Below are positions 36,285-47,612 of a stretch of DNA of 64,000 nt, in pieces (the first letter of the stretch is position 1; each line of letters starts with the position of its first letter). Location: positions 20,326 to 84,325 of the forward strand of contig NW_025064958.1 of the NCBI RefSeq assembly GCF_019112545.1, read 5' to 3'. This DNA is from Guyanagaster necrorhizus. Its lineage: Eukaryota; Basidiomycota; Agaricomycetes; Agaricales; Physalacriaceae. The notes beneath the pieces were generated by a model. That model did no database searches, had not been told where the DNA came from, and saw only the letters and a program-made list of their open reading frames with translations. Made by a program: the position numbers and the translations under genes.

Positions 36285-37308
36285 AGTGTAAGGATGGTTT
36301 TTCAATGAATTTGGAAATTCAGTGATTATGACATTCAGCATAGAGACAGTATGTAACAGTCTTCATTTCTTGGGACCAGTGGCCATTGGAGAAAGCATAG
36401 CCATCTTTGTGTCTTAGGTCCACATCTTCATAAGTCACAAAAAGTGAGGACATGAAAATGCACCAGTAATATCTTGATGAAAGAGACTAAAGACTTGTTC
36501 ATAGATTTCATCATCCTTTATGACCTCAAGCCGAAATCGGAGACCCTCGAATGGCTGAGAATACCAGGAATTCTCTTCACATCCAACCTATATAGTCAAG
36601 AACGTAGTAACTGTCACTTTATACTGTCTTCTTTTCAGAGTTTATGAGGACCAGCCTGCTTGTGCAGTCAAATTCATTGCCCCTATTATAGGATCGCATC
36701 ATATCACACAACACATGAGAAATAGACATTCAATGAACAGGTCGTCCGCAGTCGAAGAACAAAGATTCAAACACCTGGGAATGAACTCCATATCTACATT
36801 TTCTTCCGACATGGCAAGCCATATATCGCGAAGCCATTCGACAACCTCCTGTCCATCAGTGGACCTTGCTCAAAACACCCATCATGTGGATCGTATCTCT
36901 CACATGTAGCAATCTCCCTTGATAACGACAATAAAGAAACGTGGCGCAACTCATATTTGAGGTCTCTAAATGCGCTCTCGCTTTGTAGAAGGATATCCGG
37001 AAGGGAAACAGCAATTTTACGGACATTTTGAAGAACCTTGCCATTGTCAGGAGTCATTTCGAGTGGGTTGGCCATAGCCAACGCATCAATAAGGAGGATG
37101 CGGAGCTACTGTACCAGTGAAAATTTGATTTTGGCATTTGATGTCGAAACGACGCATCCTGTTGTGCTGGACGTGCTGCTGGGGCTGACGTGGTGCGATT
37201 ACGGAATGCACCGTTCACGCTATGCCTCTTCATGGTGAGAAAGAGATGGTGATGAAGCGGGAGTTCTAGGCCTGGAAAAAATGCCTTCACACTCCTGGTG
37301 TCAGTCAT
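36285..37308 (-). pseudogene. Unknown host gene, paralogue A, 3' part CpG-decayed
   Basis: The minus strand starts MTDTRSVKAFFPGLELPLHH at 37,308, then after an intron reads RILLIDALAMANPLE and VRKIAVSLPDIL. Further down it has CLNLCSSTADDLFIECLFL. The same blocks occur in paralogue B (41,247-42,142) at similar spacing, so the protein family is real although I cannot name it. The 3' end (36,285-36,530) has lost nearly all CpG, whereas the 5' two thirds retain it. Stops appear in the decayed part. No signal peptide or catalytic motif is evident. Confidence 0.5.
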
Positions 37309-37805
37309 GTTCCTCTAACACCAAGAAAGGTTACAACCAGGATTGTCCACTTGGAAGTTGAATGCGAACATAGGTCCAAAATACACCGCCCCAAATGCTC
37401 AATGATGGCAAACACCGAATTTATCTTACCGACCACCAGCGATGTGAATCGACAGCATGGGAAATCAGCATCGAAGAAAAAAGAAGATGAGCAATCTGCA
37501 TCTGGATATTTACTGATGATCTTTGGATTGATAGGGCGAAAGCCTCACCGAGTACTGATCTCTCCTTCCGTTTATATATGGCCTTTGTACTTTGGAATTA
37601 GGAACTCATTTTCCTGAACGTTGTGTCGACGTTGTTAAGACCCTTGTTTGTGGAAGACATCAAAAACAAGATAAAGCTTTCCTACAGAGTAAATAGCAAC
37701 ATTGCAAGTCGAGGGATACCGAATTCTCATCATACACTTTGATAGCCAAGATTGTAAATTAGACTTCTAACCAAAGCAGTCTTTCCAAAATGGGCACAAC
37801 CCGTC
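37309..37805. other. Intergenic DNA between P450 and paralogue A
   Basis: CpG-normal, AT-leaning DNA downstream of the P450 stop and upstream of paralogue A, both read on the minus strand. It should hold the 3' end of the P450 transcript. An open plus frame at 37,351-37,617 has no recognised family. Confidence 0.35.
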
Positions 37806-39951
37806 CTAATCTAACAGAGCCTGTGTCTGAGGCGAACGCGCCTTGATCGTGCATTTGAAAGGCACAGGAAAGCTACACATGGAATTAAAAAATACGTCAC
37901 TGCACATCCAATATGGAAGCCTTACCTGAAAACAGCACTCGTAAAGGTTTCGCTTGGTTCGGAATCCACGGCCTTCGTGAATGACAAAGTCGACACCATA
38001 GACGCGATAGCAATCCAGGCAGTGTTCACAGCGATATAACGGCCAGGACAGATACTGAAAGAATACTGTCAAGGGTGGTCAATATAGATGCACCACACAA
38101 TACTTACCGTCTTCCAAAACCAAACACCACTGTGGGTTCAGGTTGGCGTTCCTTCCCGTCTCGAGGGATGAACCGGTCGGGGTCGAACACCAGAGGGTTA
38201 GGATAATCCTTTTCGTTGTGAAGCATGGCCCTATATCATCTGTCAATCCGAGGCTCGGGGATCATACATTGGTGACTGACCAAGCGTTTCCAATGATGGT
38301 CGCGCCTACAAATGGCACATAAACATAAAATGAGAAGAAAAAAAGTATTCGGAACGTACCTGCAGGAATGTAGTATCCTCTGTAAACATCCTCTTTCACA
38401 GTACGGTGAGCAATGCCTAAATCAAATTTATCAAGTCAAGTGTACTCATAGATCTCAGAGCACATACCCAGTGGAAGAACAGAGTTCCATCTCATAGCTT
38501 CCAATACGATAGCATCAATATAGGGCAGTTGCGGACGGTCATCGAAAATCGGCTGGCGGGTGCCATGACCAACCACGGCGTCCAACTCGGCTTGGGCTTT
38601 GGCTTGTACCTCGGGATAAAGAAGAAATGCGAGTACCGTGGAAAGGATGACGATCACGGTCTTTGGACGATTAAAAGACTTTGAACGACGCACAAGGGTA
38701 AAAACTTACTGTATCAGCTCCCGCTAATTACAACATGAGATCAGATCTTCAGCAAGTGCCGAGAAACATTTACCAGCAAAGGCAACCGCAGCTGTATTCC
38801 TTATGATTTCAAGGTGCATAGGGGTGTCTGCAACCTCGATCTTTTGCATCTTTGTTAGATTTTCAGAGACGAATGAGGGGGGTGCAAGGCCCTTCGCCTG
38901 GAGCAAGAGTCAACTAGACTGATATCAAATAAAGAGTAAGTGGTGACATACCATTGACTCTCTTGTGTATTCAAATGGTTTTTCTGACATGTCGTCGACA
39001 TCTTTTCTCCAGGCTTGTGCTAACCTAATAAATTCTGCGCCAGGCAACCAACCTTCGCAGTGCCTACATTACCAGCCTGAGCAGGAAGTAAGGAAAACTC
39101 ACGTGGAAGATATTTCAAGGTAGGGATGTAATCAACCAAGAAATCTCCGAAGTTTCCAGCGATGCGAACGCTTTCCAACGCCCGATCCACCAACCCCACA
39201 AATCGATCACCATTCGGATCTACATCATATCCGTAGACGGTTCTCATGATGGTGTAGCCTGAATGGCTAGAAGGCCGTCAGTTTCACAGAACAGGCTATC
39301 GGGTACACGCAGCTCACTGGCGAATATGGTGAACAAAAGCGTCGGGAGATTTATACAGCTGTTGTAGCAAAACCAATGTCGCTTTCATCTGCACAGGATA
39401 GTACGCCGGAAGTGCACGAGGCTGGAAGTACTGTTGAAACATTCGACGGTGCATTCTGTGAAGAGAAGGATGAAAACCAGACCAGGAATTATATACGGAA
39501 TAACAGACATGGCTGTACTGACCTCCACCAGTTAGAATATCTCATAAAACCCATCATAGATCCCCATCCCATTAAATTTAACATGGTGAAATCTGTATGG
39601 GATTATTACCAACTCTGAGACGGCGGGGTATCATGCACACTCACCTGGCCTATCGGAATAATTCCTGGATCGTTTTTCGAGGAGATCAGCTGCTGCTTTG
39701 ACAGAGTTGACTACAACTGTCGGATTTCCGGGTATATCCAGATATAAGATGTCACCATAGGTGGCGGCCCATCGAGCATACGTGCGCCATGGGTAATCCT
39801 CAGCCTGGGGCACATCCCAGAGGTTCCCTATGAACGGGAGTCCCTTGGGTCCAGGAGGGAGAGGTGGACGCCGACGATTAAATGAGACAGATAGTAGATA
39901 TAACAGCAAGGCACAGAATGACAGAAATGCCAGAAGGAGAATGAAGTTCAT
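37806..39951 (-). CDS. Cytochrome P450 monooxygenase, intact, 13 exons
   Basis: This is a microsomal haem monooxygenase; its substrate cannot be inferred. All 13 exons join in phase with GT..AG introns: 39951-39645, 39592-39523, 39455-39318, 39266-39103, 39052-38952, 38897-38774, 38723-38710, 38660-38468, 38416-38360, 38305-38281, 38230-38108, 38054-37926, 37872-37806. They total 1,512 nt, 503 residues, normal for the family. Residues 3-24 are a membrane anchor, followed by PPLPPGPKGLPFIGN. The I-helix motif is AGADTT (about 302-307), ExxR is EAMR at 360-363, and the haem site is FGFGRRICPG with Cys 441. No stop or frameshift is present and CpG is normal. It resembles basidiomycete families such as CYP620 or CYP5144, but I cannot assign one. 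Confidence 0.93.
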
Positions 39952-41246
39952 CGTGGAAGAGTTTGGGTGGGTGATATCTCCTTGCTTCCGATTCCTTAAG
40001 AACTTATCTCATCTCTGCTCCCGGTTTATTCTATCAATAGATTTAAAAAAGAGCAGATGACAGTCCACCTGACAGTGAACATGTGATCATGGAGTACCAG
40101 TTTGCATAACTCTGTCTGATGGACATACCGGTTCCTCTTCGTAGCGTGGCGTCAGTGTCGGAATCAGGTATGAGCAATCTCAGAAAGAACTGGGTATGAC
40201 ACTGGCTGTGAAAAACGGCTCGGTAGTCTGGCTTTGAAGGGTAACTACGTTCACACCATTGGTCCGTCCGCTTTACTCGAACCTCTATGAGCATTGAAAG
40301 CGGAACCTGCACATCGAAGATTAAAGTATCACTGCCTGACTATTATATTGGCCTCCCGATCAAGTGACGAGTATAGTTGAATTGGCTGGAGATTCTATTG
40401 GCGTGCGGCCCTGACGAGGGGCGTTGAGAAGGAAAAGACGTCGTTGGACAATCGAAGGAAGCGAAGCAGTTACTATGACGTCATTCTCGACTCGCGCACA
40501 CCTTTGTGGCCCATTGCGGCAATGAATACAGGGGTCCATGAAGACCTTTGTCCAACTGAAAATAGCCAGGCACTGTTCTCATGTTATCCAACCAATCTAT
40601 AAGCTCTGAAGTATGCTACAGCCCGCCACATGAGACAATGAAATTGTTGGGCATGTCTCCTGAGCACATTTCCTCTTAGGCATATCGACTTTACCAGCAA
40701 GTAAGGATAACATCAGGATTGAAACCTGATAATCGTTCGTTCTTGCCCAGCCGCAACTAGGGTTACGTTGTCTCGACAACCACAAGATAGCTACACTCTA
40801 TCTACATTTAGTATAAATCGTCAGCACAATTGGGTTCGACTTACCTAGTCTATGCGCCTCCTTTTCATTCTACACCCTCGCCCCTCAGTACGTTTCCTCT
40901 TTGGACCACTAAATTCTTCGCCTTCAATCATGTGTGGGTACCAGCTAGTTTGGCTCGCTCTGGACTAGAATTGGTATACGCAACGAGTTTAAAGCAGAAA
41001 GGAGGACCATAAAGTTAAGAGAGAGTCAGGGATGGTTTTCGACTATCTTGAGAGAGCATAGAGGACGATACTATTTAGACTACCACGGTTGTCATGGTCC
41101 GAGGTTCGGACTTTCGTCACGGTGTCAAGTTCACTGATATCAAGTCATTTTCTCACCACACATTCTGAATCCCACATGACCAGACAAAAATATTTCTTCT
41201 AGCTATCAGTCAGGGACTTCAAATTTCTATCTATCTTTGAGATGGA
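39952..41246. other. P450 upstream region, no other gene seen
   Basis: CpG-normal DNA. The first few hundred bases should include the P450 promoter, but no clear TATA element was found. Short open frames on both strands carry no domain, and I see no tRNA or other RNA gene. Confidence 0.35.
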
Positions 41247-42142
41247 GCAAGTATAAGGACGGTTTTTCGATGTATTTGACAATTTGGTGATTACGACGTT
41301 CAGCATAGAGACGGTCGGCGACGGTCTTCATTTCTTCGGACCAGTGGCCGTCCCTGAAAGCATCGCCATCGTGTTTTTTTTTCGTTCTGCAACGTCATAA
41401 GCTATACAAAGTGAGGATATCCGAAAACACCTGTGATATCTCGACAAAAGAGACTGAAGACTTGTTCATAGATTTCATTGCCTTTCATGACCTCACAAGC
41501 CGAGATTGGAGACCCTCAAATGACAGAGAATACCAGGAATTCTCTCCACATGTAATCGCAGATGGAGTCGCTTTCGTTGTATACCGTTTTGTCCTCTGAA
41601 TTCATAATGACCAGTCTCTTTGTCAGATCAAAATCCTCACCTCTGACGTACAATTATCAGTATTCCATATGTATCAAAAATAGACGTTTCACAAACAGCT
41701 CATTGGCAGCTGATGAGCAAAGTTTCATGCACTTGCAGATAGGCTCCGTGTCTGCGGTTTCTTCTACCATTGCAGGCCATACACCAGGAAGCTAGTCGAC
41801 AACCTCCTTCATGATACATTGCTCATCATCTTCCACGTCTCAATCATATCTCTTGAGCTCTTCGGCCAAGAATTTCAGAGAAACGTGGTGAAGTTCGTGC
41901 TTGAGGTCCCTCTCCGAGCCTCCTGGAAGAATGTCTAGAAGGGAAACAGCAATTTTACGGACAATTTGAAGAGCCGCGCGATTGTCAGGAGCCAATTCGA
42001 GTGAGTTGGCCATAGCCAACGCGTCGGTAAGAAGGATGTGGAGTCACTGTACCAGTGAAATGCTGGTTTTCAGAAAGACATGATGACAAAGTGCGAGATC
42101 TATGCCTGGAAGAAATGCCTTCACGCTCCCGATGTCGGTCAT
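41247..42142 (-). pseudogene. Unknown host gene, paralogue B, CpG retained
   Basis: The minus strand starts MTDIGSVKAFLPGIDLALCH at 42,142, then HILLTDALAMANSLELAPDN and VRKIAVSLLDIL, then MKLCSSAANELFVKRLFL, and near the end IYEQVFSLLSRYHRCFR and MKTVADRLYAERRNHQIVKY. It matches paralogue A along its length but keeps CpG throughout. A few stops (for example after LKRYD and after KEVVD) suggest that it too is not fully intact, although unrecognised introns could explain them. The two copies flank the P450 gene in direct orientation about 5 kb apart. Confidence 0.5.
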
Positions 42143-42502
42143 ATTCCTCTTTAATACCGAGAAGGGTTCTGACCAGAATATTCAATGATCGCAAACACCG
42201 AATTTATTTTACCAACGACCAGCAATGCTAATCGACAGCAAGGAAGATCAGCACCGATGAAAGAAGAATGTGGTAGCAAGAATGCATAATATGGGAGGAG
42301 AGAGGTGGCAGGTGGCTATAGACCATGAACAATGCTCAAGAAGATGATCATGACTACAAAGATTGCCCCAAATGTCTGCTGCCGAGTTTCGCAGGCCTAC
42401 CATCAGGTATGTATTAGTAACTGTCCTTTCTTAGGATCACTGATTATCCTCTCATCAGTAACATCATCGATGTCACTTTATTTTGAATGGCAGCACTTAC
42501 AT
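42143..42502. other. Host DNA up to the right edge of island 2
   Basis: CpG-normal DNA with nothing recognised. It ends at CAGCACTTACAT, directly followed by U copy 3. Confidence 0.4.
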
Positions 42503-44308
42503 TGACACACCCTCTCCATGTTCAGGCATGTAAAATTGCGAAAATTGTGAATCTATGGACTGCATTCCAGTCCAGTAAGCACATAACAGAAAATAGGACT
42601 AGAGTGCACAGAAACCTAGCTATCATAATGCTAAACTGAAGTAACAATAAGCAGAGTGCATGACCTAGTAACAGACTAATACCAGAGGGGTTAGGCTGCA
42701 TGTGAGGTCCCAGCACTTGGCCCTAAATGTGCCAATACTATTATGAGAGGACATGCTAAAAATAAAAAGACTACAATCAAAATATGATCAGCAATTCTGA
42801 TCACATTGATCAAAGATGCACAGCCATTGATGCACTGATGGGACATGCTTTAGAACAGAGAACTGAGAACCAAAGAAAGGTATCTGAGTAAATGGGTATT
42901 GAACAGAGAAATAGAATAATGATAACAAAGTAATAAGTAGAGAAATAATACTCCAGGAAGGAATAACATGCATACCACTCCGAGCCTTGCATGCATAACA
43001 CAGTGAGGGACTCTGCATCATACCAAGAAATGGCACCTTTGGTGAGTCAGATGGAATGACTGGCTGGACACAGGGAAGCAGAACATAGCCATTGTGGCTG
43101 ACTCCTGGCATAAGAGATAACCCTGGGGGTCTGGGACAGTTTACCACTGTCAGAGATGTTACCAGAGAAATAAGAAAGCAAGCAGACCTGGCGAGGCCAG
43201 CTAGCTGATGTCAGTTAGCAAAGGAACAGCAGGCACAGTCCTCGCCTGGAAGAGAATAAGCATGGTGACTGTGATATGCATGTGAATAATACCCATAGGA
43301 TCCAGCATGGAGTTCTGCACTTTGAGGATACCATAGTAGGATTGTATTAGTAAATATCATAGTAGAGTATTTAAATATGGTATTGTATGAGTAGAGAAAA
43401 AGTTTCTGACCCCCCACAGTTGTGGTGTATTGGGCACAGAAAGCCTTGCACTCTAGGCTCTGGGTTTATGTTAGTAACTTCAGGCAAGAGAATAAACATA
43501 TTATTGAACATCCTTGAGAGAGCTGTGAGAACTAAGTGAGGCATCAAAGCTCATGAAGGACTTAAGCCCAGTCTGATAAGAGGTTTTGGATTGCACTCTA
43601 ACCTGAGAATAAGAGAGTGGTGTCTGAAGGGCATTATCTTGAGTTTTTGAGGTATTTGTGACATGCAGTGCTACAGGTGGCAGAGGTTCAAACCCTTTGG
43701 CCTGATTAGTGTGTGCTTTTGTGTTATTTCTGCAGATTGGCAGAGGTTCAAACCCTTTGGTCTGTCAGATGGTGTTTTATTGTGTTTTGTGTCTCTGGAT
43801 TGCATAGGTTTGAATCCTGTGGGTCTATGATTGGTTTGGAAACTTGTGGACAGAGATCTGTGCTTTTTGTCACTTGTGGACATGCTTGTGATTGGTTTTT
43901 GCTTAGAGTGTGAAGCTTTGAGTCATGTATTGTGTGTGTTAGGGATTTTGAGTTGATCTGAGCTGTGCTTAGGACTTTTTGGAGAGTTTTATGAGAGTGT
44001 TTCGATGTATTGTATTGAGCTACAGTACTCTTTGCCTTGAGGCCTGGCAACACCTGTTGCCACCTCTTGTTTTGATAAAACGAAAAGCTTTGAGACTTAG
44101 AGAGACCTTGGACTGTTGTAGGTGCACTATTACTGTTCATGCACTGTGATCTCATCAAAGAAGACAATTATATTTGTTGATTGCTACTTTTATTGCATTA
44201 TAATCCTCTATAAACTAAGAGTTTTGTGTGTGTGTTGGTGTGAGTGTGGTCAGTGGATAAATCTCTGCTGTATCCATTTTCATCTTGTGCACACTCAGAT
44301 CCTCTTCA
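42503..44308 (+). repeat. U-family copy 3 (1,806 bp)
   Basis: Sense orientation, TGACACACCCTCTCCATGTT to CAGATCCTCTTCA. Left flank is host DNA (ACAT), right flank is the broken Gag of Gypsy E (CCAG), so there is no target duplication and the junction is a rearrangement. It contains the family's TATTTAAAT and AATAAAC elements and the three B-box-like motifs. Confidence 0.85.
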
Positions 44309-45465
44309 CCAGTCTGAGGGTGTCCTCCCCATCCCACCACTAGTCCTGACTGAGTGGAGAATGGAGGGGGCAGAGCTGTGAGGCTGTCCTTGAGGAGATG
44401 CTTGGTGGGATCTTATAGCCAACTGAGCAGCATTGAGAGAATCTCTGGCATGGTTAGCAATCTCTTTGGTTTGAGAGGTGGTGGTAGGGTCACAGAAGGG
44501 AGACTGCTGAAAGAAGTCTCCTGGAACCTCCTCATCCTCGTGGTCAGATGGAGGTCCTGAGACCCACAGGTTTCAGAATCCTGCCAGGTGAGGGTCACAG
44601 TCTCTACTGGATCATCGAGAGGGGTATCAGTGTCTTTCTTCTTCTTGAACATTCCCTTGATGTGGGCTGCTAGGCCTGGCTTCTGGTAAGAGGCTTGTTG
44701 GGAGCTGGTGGGATGTTTGTCAGAACTCAGAGATGTCATGGAGTGAGAGGTCTAGGGTCATATTTCATAGGATGTGTCAAATATGTTGAAACTCATTGTA
44801 GTTTCTGATTGCCCAGGCAGTGATTGAATGGCATCCCTGCCACAGCTGGATGATTACCAACAATCCCAACAATGTTCCAATGATGGAAGAGAGGAGTTCA
44901 AAGATCTCTCAGTCAAAATTCAGGTCTGATGAGTTGATAGAGGGCATTTGGTTTCCTCTGCACTAACTGGCATGAGGAAAGGGAAGAATCAGCTTCGAGT
45001 TAATTGTTAGACTCAAGCATCACATGAACAGCTACACATGATAAACAGTCTAGTCTCCTCACACTTTGGGAGATCAGCTGAGTTCACTGATGCATAATCT
45101 GATTGATGTGTCACAAGGCCTGAAATATTAGCTCAAGGATAGAATGAGATAGAATAAACTTTAGCTCAAAGCTGGAGTTTTACCAGCAAGAATGAGCCTT
45201 TTAAATACTGTACAAGGCTTATATAAATATACTACTGCTATTTATGCATTGTCGAGTCTTTTGTGCTCATTGTCCTTGAGTGTTAATACTGTACATAAAA
45301 GAGTGATTGTGCATTGTCAGGCAACACTGTTGCATTGGAAGACAATGACAGATTTGGCTAGTTGTGATGACTAAGCTTTGTCTCACGATTTTGAGTGCCT
45401 GTTCTAGCACCCTGACTAAGTATAAATAAGGGTTAATCCAGGAGAAGAATAGAAAAATCATAACA
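44309..45465 (-). mobile_element. Gypsy E fragment: 5' LTR and Gag N-terminus
   Basis: The 5' LTR (45,465-45,005, 461 bp, TGTTAGACTC...CATAACA on plus) is followed on the minus strand by a primer site reading ATTAACTCGAAGCTG and the start of Gag (SYQKPGLAAHIKGMFKKKKD near 44,690-44,630, then SDHEDEEVPGDFFQQSP). Homology stops at 44,309 at U copy 3. The rest of the element is missing. The primer site keeps a CG that most other copies have lost. Confidence 0.82.
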
Positions 45466-45470
45466 ATTTC

Positions 45471-45919
45471 TTGTCATTTCTTTCATCAAATCTTCTCATT
45501 TATTGGCCAATAATTCTGATATTCAGGTTTATCTCATTGTGCACCAATGATCTGTTCTAGAACATATCCCTCAGCTAATTAATATCTATGCATCATTAAT
45601 CAATATGATGCAAAGTTATATGCAAAGCCCTGATCATATTTTGATTGTGTGCTCTTTATTTTTGGTGGATCTTTTTGTACTTGTATCAGTGCATTTAGTG
45701 TCAAGTGCTGAGACTTCATGCATAGTATGATCCCCTCTGATATCATTCTGATGCTAGGCTGTGCTCTCCATCAATCATCACTCAAGCCAGTTGTCATATA
45801 AGTCCTATTTTACTGCACTCTAACCACATTCTTTATTGCACACATAGTAGACTGTGATACAGTCACTGTATCATTGTAAATTGCAAAATTACATATCTGG
45901 ACATACAGAGGGCATGTCA
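45471..45919 (-). repeat. Old, diverged U-family copy (antisense, 5' part)
   Basis: Follows the plus-strand order of U copy 1 from about 24,050 to its end, finishing ACATACAGAGGGCATGTCA. Gypsy E is inserted at its left end with ATTTC beside the LTR. The other half was lost together with the rest of Gypsy E. Confidence 0.65.
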
Positions 45920-46646
45920 GTGGTGAGCACAATCAGGAGGTTCCTCCTCAAATTAGAACATCTTAGTGAGAGGGATAGTAATAATATGCAGTGGATAGCA
46001 GATTTTGTAGGACTCTGTGCATTTATCTCCAGTGGCTGCATCACTAGCCTTAGCCTGGGAGAGCTTGAGAGACTTGGCAGCTCTGGAAGCTGCCTCATCA
46101 ATAACTATCTAGAAGATATTATAATCATATGAAATAAGAGATTTATGTGAGTTATGACTGAGGACAGTTGGATTATCTTAGTGTGGGGAATATAGTGGTA
46201 TATCTAGAGTATTACTACAACTATATATTACTGATAAAGACACAATAAATTTTGTGACTTATGCTAGTTGCTGAAAGAAGAGAAATAATGAAATAACAAG
46301 AGAAAATCAAACTGGTGAAAGGAATGACAGGTTCAGAATGTCAAATTGAAGTCACACACAAGCCAATACCAGCCTCTCTCTGAGATAATAAGAGATTCTG
46401 TATACAGAGTACAATGGATTACCTTAAGAAATGACAAAGGGGAAAATCAACTAAGAGAGACTACAAGTGTGTGGGACCTAGGCAAGAGTTTAAAACTGTG
46501 ATCATGATCCTCCAGGGTTGAAATGATTGATTTGAGATGCTGTGGAAGCAGATGAGACTCAGTGACAGCTCATATTGAAAAGAGCACAACAGGAAATGAG
46601 GTATATTATGTTACTGGAGCTCTACAGACTCAGAAAAGTAATATGC
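45920..46646. other. CpG-depleted spacer between old U copies
   Basis: AT-rich DNA with only short open frames and no recognised motif or repeat. Confidence 0.35.
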
Positions 46647-46890
46647 TGATATGCTCTGAATGTGTTCATGCATATAATTTTGTGAAATACAGTGCTACAT
46701 GCTAAATACAAAAGCACTACTAAGCATGTGAAGCAAAATAGAGCTAGAGCACAATAAAAAAAGGCTAACCATGATGGGCTTGAGTGATAATTGGTGGAGT
46801 ACATGACTTAGCTTTAAGATGATACCAAAGGGTCACACTATACAGAAAGTCTTGGTACTTAACACTGAATGCACTGACAATAACACAGAG
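46647..46890 (+). repeat. Old U-family copy, segment 1 of 3
   Basis: Starts TGATATGCTCTGAATGTGTT after ATGC and follows the 5' end of the U family in sense. It is broken by Gypsy C at 46,891 and continues at 58,657. Confidence 0.7.
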
Positions 46891-47354
46891 TGTTATGATT
46901 TTCTATTCTTTTCCTCGATTAACCCCTATTTATGCTGAGTCAGAGTGCTAAGACAGGTGCTTAAGACTGTGGGACAAGGCTTAATCATCACAACTAGCTG
47001 AGTCCATCATTGTCTTTCAACACAGCAATGCTGCCTGGTGATGCACAAGAAACCTTTTATATATGGTAACAACACTCAAGGACAATGAGCACAAAAGCAG
47101 AGAAACACACAATAAGTACATAGTATTATTAGCAAACCCTGTACAGTATTTAAAGAGGCTCGCTCTTGCTGGTAATTCCAGCTTTGAGCTAAAGTTTATA
47201 CACTCTCATTCTACTCTCATGCTAATCACACAATGCCTTGAAGCACAGGGAATCAACAGACAACACACAAAGTGAACTCTAATGGAAGGCTTGAACATGA
47301 AGCCACATTAGTTTATCATGTGTTAAGTTGATCACATGTGGCTTGAGCCTAACA
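46891..47354 (+). repeat. Gypsy C 5' LTR
   Basis: 464 bp, TGTTATGATT...GCCTAACA. TATTTAAA at 47,147-47,154 is a TATA-like element; CAGCTTTGAGCTAA at 47,179-47,192 lies 32 nt downstream and is the predicted transcript start. Confidence 0.93.
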
Positions 47355-47369
47355 ATTAGCTCAAAGCTG
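47355..47369 (+). promoter_or_regulatory. Gypsy C self-priming site
   Basis: ATTAGCTCAAAGCTG directly follows the LTR. Its reverse complement matches 47,179-47,192 in the LTR over 14 bases. No tRNA 3' end is needed to explain it. Tf1 of fission yeast is known to prime from the 5' end of its own RNA in this way. Confidence 0.75.
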
Positions 47370-47612
47370 TCACCTTCCCTTTCTCAAGCCCAATTGTGCT
47401 GAGAAACTGAATGCCTCCAGCAACAACTGCGGACCTCAATCACAACTTCTTTGAACTAATAGCTTCCATCATCAGAATGCTACTGTGACTTTTAGCTATC
47501 ATTACCCTTTGCCATGGATGATAATCAGTAACTGCTTGGATAGTCAGGCACTATCAAGCATTCCAACAGGTCCATATTATACTCAGAAATGTAACCCCAG
47601 ATCTCCCCTTCT

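Noticed and set aside
40680..40760. Possible tRNA gene near a GGTTTCAATCCTG-like stretch
   Set aside because: No cloverleaf arms or A-box could be placed around it.
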